Below are positions 17,507 to 23,829 of a DNA stretch of 64,000 bases, one piece after another. Each line of letters starts with the position of its first letter. Position 1 is the stretch's first letter. This stretch comes from Burkholderia sp. D-99 (GTDB taxonomy: Bacteria; Pseudomonadota; Gammaproteobacteria; Burkholderiales; Burkholderiaceae). Both the position numbers and the translations under genes were made by a program. Under the pieces are notes generated by a model. That model saw nothing but the letters and a program-made list of their open reading frames with translations, was not told the DNA's origin and ran no database searches. The DNA lies in assembly GCF_011605345.1 (NCBI RefSeq), contig NZ_JAAOXM010000008.1, positions 275,987 through 339,986 on the forward strand, given 5' to 3'.

Positions 17507-17869
17507 TTACTGATCGAGGCAGCGCATGCAGCGCTGCTTCGCGTCGCTCGATTGCAGGCCGCGACACATCGTCATCACGGGCCGTGCATGGCACGAAGGA
17601 GGATCGGCGGAGGCCGCCGGCGAAGCTTGCCGGCGCGCGCGATCGGGCGGTGTGGTTGCAACGGCATCCATCCGTCGCTGGCGTGCGGGCGGCGTGTCGC
17701 GCCCGGCGCTGGCGTCATCCGGATTGCCCGATGTCGTCGACGCGACGTGAAGCGTGCTGTCGGTCACCGTGTTCGCCGCGTGCGCAACGGGCGGCGCGGT
17801 GCACGCGAGCGCGACCAGCGCGTACAGGCAGGCGACGACGGTTCGCGAATTGCGCATCTTCATGGTCAT
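17507..17869 (-). CDS. Small secreted protein of unknown function
   Basis: A 120-residue protein with a signal peptide: MTMKMRNSRTVV, then CLYALVALACTAPPVAHAA. The mature part starts ANTVTDSTLHV, is rich in Ala, Pro, Asp and Arg, and ends with several cysteines (MCRGLQSSDAKQRCMRCLD). I do not recognise the family. It converges on asnB with a 19-bp gap. The start at 17869 was chosen for the signal peptide; the ribosome site is weak. Confidence 0.55.
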   Translation of the reverse strand: MTMKMRNSRTVVACLYALVALACTAPPVAHAANTVTDSTLHVASTTSGNPDDASAGRDTPPARQRRMDAVATTPPDRARRQASPAASADPPSCHARPVMTMCRGLQSSDAKQRCMRCLDQ

Positions 17870-18029
17870 TTCATTCGTCCCGGGGCCGGTCGCGCGGAAG
17901 GCGCGTGGCTGCTGGGTCGATTGTAGGGACGGCAACGGCCGTGTGTCACGCCGGAATCCGTAGGCGCGGGCGGCGGCCGGAGTGGAAGTGACGAGGCGCG
18001 ACGTTGTGCGGCCGCCGGCGCCCAAAAGC

Positions 18030-18053
18030 GACCGCCGCCCGGAGGCGGCGGTC
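18030..18053 (-). terminator. Intrinsic terminator of the winged-helix gene
   Basis: A 10-bp stem GACCGCCGCC / GGCGGCGGTC (18030-18039 and 18044-18053) with a 4-nt loop. Read on the minus strand it is followed by GCTTTT. It lies 138 bp past the stop codon of the minus-strand regulator gene at 18192. Confidence 0.6.
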
Positions 18054-18191
18054 GGGTCGCGACTGGCTGGCGGGCCGGGCGGCGTGCAGGCCGCGCCCGA
18101 CGGGCGCGCCGCGAGGCGCTGCGCAACGACGCAGCGCGGTGGGGGGAGCGTTGCAGGCGCGCCGCGGGTAGGCAGCGCGCGGGGTAAATCG

Positions 18192-18590
18192 TCAGGCGTA
18201 GTCGGCGGCCATCACGGCCTGCGGTGCCGCGCGCAGGATCGGCGCGGCGTCGTGGCGCTCGACGTGCGTCATTGCCGCACCGAACAGCACCAGGCGATAG
18301 CCGACCGCGTAGATCGGAATGATCCGCAGGTTCTTGTCGTGATCGAGTTGCAGCTTCGAGCGGATACGCGAGATATGGGTGTCGAGCGTGCGCGACGACA
18401 CGCCGAGTTCACGGCCCCACACGGCTTCCTGGATTGCCTGCCTCGGCACGATCTTGTTCATGTTGTCGAGCAGGAACTCGACGACATCGAATTCACGCGG
18501 CGTGACGTCGACGATCTTGTTGTCGATTTCGATCGTGCGGCGCACGAAGTTGATTTTTATGTTGTCGATGTACAGGTATTTGCAATCCAT
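18192..18590 (-). CDS. Orphan OmpR/PhoB-type winged-helix regulator
   Basis: A 132-residue protein that is almost only the Trans_reg_C DNA-binding domain: VDVTPREFDVVEFLLDNMNKIVPRQ, then WGRELGVSSRTLDTHISRIRSKL and YAVGYRLV. No receiver domain or membrane anchor is present; the last ~30 residues are a tail of unknown role. Codon use in the first ~55 codons is AT-richer than in the neighbours, hinting at transfer. Family members lacking a receiver act as phosphorylation-independent regulators. A strong CGTTACGT palindrome and related half-sites lie upstream. Confidence 0.8.
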   Translation of the reverse strand: MDCKYLYIDNIKINFVRRTIEIDNKIVDVTPREFDVVEFLLDNMNKIVPRQAIQEAVWGRELGVSSRTLDTHISRIRSKLQLDHDKNLRIIPIYAVGYRLVLFGAAMTHVERHDAAPILRAAPQAVMAADYA

Positions 18591-19008
18591 GGTGGCCCTC
18601 GCATGTCCATAAAGGAGTGTTTGCGGGTCCTGTGCTGCAACTTCCGGGCCAGGGAGAAGATCGTCACGTAACGACCGGGGCCGGCGCCCTAGCAGGCGGC
18701 GCTGCAGCCTTGAATTTAAAAGAATTTTTAACGCGGCACGCGCCGCGGATAGAAAAGGGGTCGGGGCGACCTTGAAGGATTGTTACGTAGCATCGGCGGG
18801 CGACGTTACGGGCGTTACGTTTGACGTAACGTGCGGGGGAGGCGGGTCAAAGTGCGGGTAACGTGTGCTCGGTTGGGGACGAGGAGAGCAGGGGCAGCCC
18901 TACATGGAACCCGACATGAACTTCGTAAAAATCCATATAAATCAGCGGCGTAAATGTATATCCAACCCTACATCGAACCCGACATTGAAGCAGGATGGCT
19001 GGCGTAAA
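18591..19008. promoter_or_regulatory. Repeat-rich control region upstream of the orphan regulator
   Basis: No gene is seen here. A perfect inverted repeat CGTTACGT-TTG-ACGTAACG lies at 18813-18831. Isolated GTTACG or CGTAAC copies occur near 18667, 18782, 18804 and 18859. Farther on is an imperfect direct repeat of about 23 nt, 18898-18920 and 18966-18989, built on CCTACATSGAACCCGACAT. The palindrome is a plausible binding site for the regulator or for a neighbour. Confidence 0.5.
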
Positions 19009-19042
19009 AACGCCGGCCGCAGCGCAAACCGCGGCCGGCGTT
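19009..19042 (-). terminator. Intrinsic terminator of the iorAB operon
   Basis: A perfect 12-bp stem, AACGCCGGCCGC at 19009-19020 and GCGGCCGGCGTT at 19031-19042. On the minus strand it runs straight into TTTTTAC. It starts 12 bp past the iorB stop. Confidence 0.85.
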
Positions 19043-19053
19043 CCGTCCCCTCA

Positions 19054-21264
19054 TCAAGCCTTCGCGCTATCCGCCGAATCGAACGGCAGCACGTAATGCC
19101 GCTTGCCCGTTGCCGCGAAGATCGCGTTCGCGACCGCGGGCCCGACCGGCGCGACGCCCGGCTCACCCACCCCGGTCGGTGCTTCGGCCGACGGCACGAT
19201 ATGCACCTCGACCTTCGGCATTTCGGCCATCCGCAGCACGTGGTAGCCGTCGAAGTTGCGCTGTTCGACCTGGCCGTCCTTCAGCGTGATCGCGCTGTGC
19301 ATCACTGCGCCGAGCCCGAAGCCGATGCCGCCCTCCATCTGCGCGGCGACGATGTCGGGATTGATCGCGATCCCGCAATCGACCGCGCACACCACGCGCT
19401 CGACCTTCACCTTGCCGTCCGCGTCGACCGACACCTCGGCCACCTGCGCGACATAGCTCTTGAACGCCTCGGCCACCGCGATCCCGCGCCCGCGGCCCTT
19501 CGGCAGCGGCTTGGCCGGGTCCCAGCCGGCCTTCTGCGCGGCCAGGTCCAGCACCGCACGCATGCGCGGCTCCTTCTCGAGCAGGTCGCGCCGGAATGCG
19601 TACGGATCCTTGCCTGCCGTGTGCGCGGCTTCGTCGATGAACGCCTCGACGGCGTACGCCGTGTGCGAGCTGCCGACCACGCGCCACCACAGCACGGGCA
19701 CGCCCGTCTTCGCGGTGGTGAGCTCGACCGACACGTTCGGCACTGCGTACGGCAGGTTCGCCGCACCCTCGACCGACGTCGCGTCGACGCCGTTCTTGAC
19801 CATGAACGCCTCGAACGGCGTGCCGGCGAGGATCGACTGGCCGACGATCCGGTGGCGCCAGCCGACCAGCTTGCCGTCCGCGGTCAGGCCCGCGTCGAGC
19901 TTGTGGAAGTACATCGGCCGGTAGAAGCCGCCCTGGATGTCGTCCTCGCGCGTCCATTGCAGCTTGACGGGTTTGCCGTCCGCGCCGAGCGCCTTCGCGA
20001 TCGACACGGCCTCGACCACGTAGTCCGACCATGCGTTCGCACGCCGGCCGAAGCTGCCGCCCGCATACAGCGTGTGGATCTGCACCTGCTCGGGCTTCAG
20101 CCCTGCCGTCCGGGCCGCGTTGGCCTGGTCGACGGTCTGGAACTGGTCGCCGGCCCAGATTTCGCAACTGTCCGCCGTCAGCTTGACGACCGCGTCGAGC
20201 GGCTCCATCGGCGCGTGCGCGAGATACGGGAATTCGTACGTCGCGGCGATCTTGCGCGCGGCGCCCGCGATCGCCGCGTCGGCATCGCCGTCCTTGCGCG
20301 CCGACGTGCCCGGCTTGTCGGCGAGCTGCCGGTATTCGCGCATGATCTCGTCCGAGCTGCGCTTTTCGGCGTTCGCTTCGTCCCATTCGATCTTCAGCGC
20401 GTCGCGACCCTGTTTCGCGGCCCAGAAGCCGGTCCCGACGACCGCGACGCCGCCCGGCACCTGCACGACCGACACGACGCCGGGCACGGCCTTGGCCGCC
20501 GTCGCGTCGAACGACTTCACTGTCGCGCCGAAGCGCGGCGGGCGCTGCAGCAGCGCGACGCGCATGCCGGGGAAGGTCGTGTCGAGCGTGAAATGTGCGG
20601 TGCCGTTCGATTTCGCCGACGCGTCGACGCGCGGAATCCGGTGACCGATCAGCTTGAAATCGGCCGGCTGCTTCAGCGCGACCTTGTCCGGCACCGGCAG
20701 CTTCGACGCATCGGCAACGAGCGTGCCGTACGGCGCCGACTTGCCGCTCTTCGCGTGCGTGACGACGCCATTGGCGGTCGTCAGCTCGCCGGCGGGCACC
20801 TTCCAGCGAGCCGCGGCGGCCGATACCAGCATCGCGCGGGCCTTGCCGCCCGCTTCGCGCAACTGCTGCCACGAGTTCGCCATCGCGGAGCTGCCGCCCG
20901 TGCCCTGCATCGTGCCGAACGCGAGGTTCGCATAACGCTTCGCATCGGCCGGGGCGCTTTCGACGCGCACGCTCGACCAGTTGGCGTCGAGCTCTTCGGC
21001 GACGATCGTCGCGATGCCCGTATACGCACCCTGGCCGAGTTCGACGTGCTTCGCGATGACCGTCACGGTGCCGTCGGGCGTGATGCGCAGGAACGCGTTC
21101 GGCGCGAAATCGGCGGCTGGCTCGGTCGCGGCCAGCGCGCGGCGGCCGAGGCCGGCCCATTCGAAGCCGATGGTGAGGCTGACGGCGGCAGCTGCCCCCG
21201 CGGCCTTCAGGAACGTGCGGCGCGACGGACGCACCGACCCGGTGTTGTCGAGTTCGATCGTCAT
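19054..21264 (-). CDS. iorB: Molybdenum hydroxylase large subunit (isoquinoline 1-oxidoreductase beta-type)
   Basis: A 736-residue xanthine-oxidase-family subunit that would bind the molybdenum cofactor. A twin-arginine signal, RRTFLKAAG, is at residues ~15-23, so the enzyme is exported folded. Recognisable segments include VTVIAKHVELGQGAYTGIA, AFGTMQGTGGSSAM and, near the C-terminus, GEPGVAPVGPAVANAIFAATG with the active-site Glu region. IorAB-type enzymes oxidise N-heteroaromatics or aldehydes; the substrate here is unknown. It starts 2 bp after iorA ends. No cytochrome subunit gene is attached. Confidence 0.88.
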   Translation of the reverse strand: MTIELDNTGSVRPSRRTFLKAAGAAAAVSLTIGFEWAGLGRRALAATEPAADFAPNAFLRITPDGTVTVIAKHVELGQGAYTGIATIVAEELDANWSSVRVESAPADAKRYANLAFGTMQGTGGSSAMANSWQQLREAGGKARAMLVSAAAARWKVPAGELTTANGVVTHAKSGKSAPYGTLVADASKLPVPDKVALKQPADFKLIGHRIPRVDASAKSNGTAHFTLDTTFPGMRVALLQRPPRFGATVKSFDATAAKAVPGVVSVVQVPGGVAVVGTGFWAAKQGRDALKIEWDEANAEKRSSDEIMREYRQLADKPGTSARKDGDADAAIAGAARKIAATYEFPYLAHAPMEPLDAVVKLTADSCEIWAGDQFQTVDQANAARTAGLKPEQVQIHTLYAGGSFGRRANAWSDYVVEAVSIAKALGADGKPVKLQWTREDDIQGGFYRPMYFHKLDAGLTADGKLVGWRHRIVGQSILAGTPFEAFMVKNGVDATSVEGAANLPYAVPNVSVELTTAKTGVPVLWWRVVGSSHTAYAVEAFIDEAAHTAGKDPYAFRRDLLEKEPRMRAVLDLAAQKAGWDPAKPLPKGRGRGIAVAEAFKSYVAQVAEVSVDADGKVKVERVVCAVDCGIAINPDIVAAQMEGGIGFGLGAVMHSAITLKDGQVEQRNFDGYHVLRMAEMPKVEVHIVPSAEAPTGVGEPGVAPVGPAVANAIFAATGKRHYVLPFDSADSAKA

Positions 21265-21266
21265 GG

Positions 21267-21728
21267 TCAGGCTCCCAGCGTCGCGGCCGCGTCGTGTATC
21301 GCGGCCCGGATGCGGGCGTAGGTCGCACAGCGGCACAGGTTGCCGTTCATCGCGGCGTCGATGTCCGCGTCGGTCGGCTTCGGGTTCTGTTCGAGCAGCG
21401 CGGTGGCCGACATGATCTGGCCGGACTGGCAGTAGCCGCACTGCGGCACCTGCAGCTTGACCCAGGCGGCCTGCACGGCATGCGCGGGCTTGCTCTGCAG
21501 GCCTTCGATCGTCGTGATGTGCTTGCCCGCGATGCCGGCGAGCGGCAGCACGCACGAGCGGACGGCCTGGCCTTCGAGATGCACCGTGCACGCGCCGCAC
21601 TGCGCCATGCCGCAGCCGAATTTCGTGCCGGTCAGTCCCGCGTGTTCGCGAATCGCCCAGAGGACGGGCATCGACGGATCGGCGTCGAGCGTGACGTTCT
21701 TGCCATTGAGAACAAACGAGGTAGGCAT
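21267..21728 (-). CDS. iorA: [2Fe-2S] small subunit of the molybdenum hydroxylase
   Basis: A 153-residue iron-sulphur protein. Cysteines of the plant-type cluster are in FGCGMAQCGACTVHLEG and RSC; those of the second cluster are in QCGYCQSGQIM and NLCRCATY. This is the standard two-cluster arrangement of the xanthine oxidase family small subunit, passing electrons from molybdenum to an external acceptor. It is the first gene of the iorAB operon and is divergent from an AraC regulator. Confidence 0.92.
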   Translation of the reverse strand: MPTSFVLNGKNVTLDADPSMPVLWAIREHAGLTGTKFGCGMAQCGACTVHLEGQAVRSCVLPLAGIAGKHITTIEGLQSKPAHAVQAAWVKLQVPQCGYCQSGQIMSATALLEQNPKPTDADIDAAMNGNLCRCATYARIRAAIHDAAATLGA

Positions 21729-21809
21729 TTTGTATGTCTCCGTGGGGAAAACCCGGCATGCGCCCGGTTAGCGGGCAGTGTGCGCGAGCAGCCGATTTTT
21801 GCGTCTACC

Positions 21810-21843
21810 CAATCCTGCAAATTTATTGAACAATCCTGCAAAT
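21810..21843. promoter_or_regulatory. Direct-repeat operator, likely AraC-type
   Basis: CAATCCTGCAAAT occurs perfectly at 21810-21822 and 21831-21843, a period of 21 bp, i.e. two helical turns. It lies in the divergent gap between iorA and the AraC gene. AraC-family proteins commonly bind such tandem half-sites. Confidence 0.7.
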
Positions 21844-21909
21844 CCCCGGCAGGTCGCGGGCGGTTTCGCTATGCTCCCGCGAGATGAGGAAATTGATCGA
21901 GGAAGCGTC

Positions 21910-22833
21910 ATGGACATGACCGATATCGTGACGTCGCGCGAATCCGGGCGGCGCGAGCTGGCGACGCTGATCGGCCGATTCGCGCCCGCGGACGGCTCGC
22001 ATTCGACGGCCGTGCCGGGTTTGATGCTGCACCGGCACACGCGGCCGGTCGATATGGGCTGCGGCGTGTCGCGGGCTGCGCTCGTGATCGCCGCGCAGGG
22101 CGCGAAGCGCGTGATCGTGGCCGGTCAGGCTTACGAGTACGACGCGCAGAATTGCCTGATTACCTCTATCGACTTGCCGATCCTGTCGCGCGTGACGCGC
22201 GCGTCGCCGGACGCGCCGTACCTGTGCCTGTCGCTGACGCTCGATCCGCAGCGCATCGTCGAGCTCGCGGCCGAGATGCGGCTGCCCGAACCTGACGCGG
22301 GCCCCGAAGGCGAGGGGATCGCGCTCGCCGAACTGACGCCGCCGCTGCTCGATGCCGCGCTGCGGCTGATGCGGCTGCTCGATACGCCGGCCGACATTCC
22401 GGTCGTCGCGCCGCTGATCGAAAAGGAACTGCTGTACCGGCTGATGACGAGCGGGCAGGGCACCCGGCTGCGGCACATGGCGATCGCGGGCAGCCAGACG
22501 CACCGGATCGCGCGCGCGATCGAATGGATCCGCGATCACTTCGCGGAGCCGATGCGCGTCGAGTCGCTCGCGCAGGCGGTCAACATGAGCGTGTCGTCGC
22601 TGCACCATCATTTCAAGCACGTGACGACGCTGAGCCCGTTGCAGTACCAGAAGCAGTTGCGGCTGCACGAGGCGCGGCGGCTGTTGCTGCGGCAGGGCGG
22701 CGATGTCGGGTCGGTGGCCGCCGTCGTCGGCTACGAAAGCGCGTCGCAGTTCAGCCGCGAATACAGCCGGCTGTTCGGCGCACCGCCGATGCGCGACGTC
22801 GTGCAGTTGCGGAGGAAGGAACTGCTCGGCTGA
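21910..22833 (+). CDS. AraC-family regulator (AraC_N type), probable activator of iorAB
   Basis: A 307-residue regulator. The N-terminal domain has CGVSRAALVIAAQGAKRVIVAG and YLITSIDLPILSRV-like segments of the AraC_N family. The C-terminal double HTH reads MRVESLAQAVNMSVSSLHHHF and VGYESASQFSREYSRLFG. GAGGAAG placed 6 nt before the ATG at 21910 decides the start; an in-frame Met at 21871 is less well placed. It is divergent from iorAB, with 21-bp-spaced repeats between. Confidence 0.88.
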   Translation: MDMTDIVTSRESGRRELATLIGRFAPADGSHSTAVPGLMLHRHTRPVDMGCGVSRAALVIAAQGAKRVIVAGQAYEYDAQNCLITSIDLPILSRVTRASPDAPYLCLSLTLDPQRIVELAAEMRLPEPDAGPEGEGIALAELTPPLLDAALRLMRLLDTPADIPVVAPLIEKELLYRLMTSGQGTRLRHMAIAGSQTHRIARAIEWIRDHFAEPMRVESLAQAVNMSVSSLHHHFKHVTTLSPLQYQKQLRLHEARRLLLRQGGDVGSVAAVVGYESASQFSREYSRLFGAPPMRDVVQLRRKELLG

Positions 22834-22983
22834 TACGGCGGCTGGCGTGCCGCGCGCCGGCTTGGGTGCTGCTTGCCGCCGCGCCGTGGCGGGTAAGCAT
22901 GGAGTGCAGCGTCGATGACATCGCGGTTATGGCCGACAGCCGGCCACTGACCATTGATGAAGAGACGTGAGGTTGCGCCGTGT

Positions 22984-23319
22984 TCAGGCAAACGAGATCA
23001 CAAGCCGTTTGCCGCAAGCGGCTGCGTATTTGCGCAGTGTCGAGAACGACGGCGAATGCTTGTCGCTGGACAATGATGCTTCGAGGCGTGACACGGCCGA
23101 CGCGGTGGTGCCCATGCGTTCTGCGACTTGCGCCTGGGTAAGGCCTGCGTCGCGACGCGCGGCAAGCAGGGCATCGAGCGCAGAAAATTCTTCCTCGAGC
23201 GCGTCATATGCCGTCTTCACGGCCGGGTCGGCAAGCAAGCGCTTTGTGTCTGCCTTCGTGTGCCGAACCGGTGCGTATCCGTCATCCCGCGCGCGTGCGG
23301 GGCGTGCTGCCTTAGCCAT
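22984..23319 (-). CDS. higA: HigA-type antitoxin (XRE helix-turn-helix)
   Basis: A 111-residue protein whose C-terminal half is an XRE-type HTH: RRDAGLTQAQVAERMGTTASAVSRLE, then FSTLRKYAAACGKRLVI. The N-terminal half is basic then alpha-helical. It overlaps the toxin gene by 8 bp and comes second in the operon, the usual order of higBA. It should neutralise HigB and repress the shared promoter at a nearby palindrome. Confidence 0.88.
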   Translation of the reverse strand: MAKAARPARARDDGYAPVRHTKADTKRLLADPAVKTAYDALEEEFSALDALLAARRDAGLTQAQVAERMGTTASAVSRLEASLSSDKHSPSFSTLRKYAAACGKRLVISFA

Positions 23320-23641
23320 TGTCTTGTACCTCCTTCATTCGTTTTCGGGCGATCTTCAATTCGCTGTCCGGGGTTTCCTGCGTCTTCTTGACGAAGGAGT
23401 GAAGGACAACGATTTCCTGGCCGACGTGCATGCAATAGAAAACGCGCCCGATGCCTTCGCGACCCTTGGGGCGCAATTCAAAGAGACCGCCACCCATCGC
23501 CCGAGAGTGCGGCATGCGCAGGTCTGCCCCGTACGACTCCATCAATTCAAGCAGCCTCAGATAGCTGGCAAGAATCCCTGCAGGCAAGGCGAACACTTCA
23601 CGTTTGATGCGCGCGTTGTAATAGCTGACGGTCCAGTTCAT
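23312..23641 (-). CDS. higB: HigB/RelE-type toxin (Gp49-like)
   Basis: A 109-residue protein of the phage-derived Gp49-like/HigB family. VSYYNARIKREVFALPAGILASYLRLLELM, MGGGLFELRPKG and GRVFYCMHVGQEIVVLHSFVKKTQ (read in pieces) are typical of the RelE fold, ending in basic residues that contact the ribosome and mRNA. First gene of the higBA operon. The start at 23641 lies 9 nt from the operator palindrome. Confidence 0.88.
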   Translation of the reverse strand: MNWTVSYYNARIKREVFALPAGILASYLRLLELMESYGADLRMPHSRAMGGGLFELRPKGREGIGRVFYCMHVGQEIVVLHSFVKKTQETPDSELKIARKRMKEVQDNG

Positions 23642-23649
23642 TCGCGCAT

Positions 23650-23667
23650 GTTAGCAAATATGCTAAC
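23650..23667. promoter_or_regulatory. HigA operator palindrome
   Basis: GTTAGCA-AATA-TGCTAAC, a perfect 7-bp inverted repeat with a 4-bp centre, lies 8 nt before the higB start codon. This is the expected position for autoregulation by HigA. Confidence 0.75.
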
Positions 23668-23829
23668 TTTTGGCAAAGGAGGAAACGCGCATGAAAGTTG
23701 GCGACGCGCGGCGTCGCGCCGGTTGGCCGGTGGGGTATGACCGCCGGCTCACGCCCCTGTCAGCCGGAGCGAACGCGTGGCCTGTTCACGACCGTGCCGT
23801 GGCGCCGCCCGGCAGTCAGCGCTCCTCGT

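Noticed and set aside
18865..21321. 818-codon plus-strand frame opposite iorAB
   Set aside because: Antisense shadow of the molybdenum hydroxylase genes; no domain and Arg/His/Asp bias.
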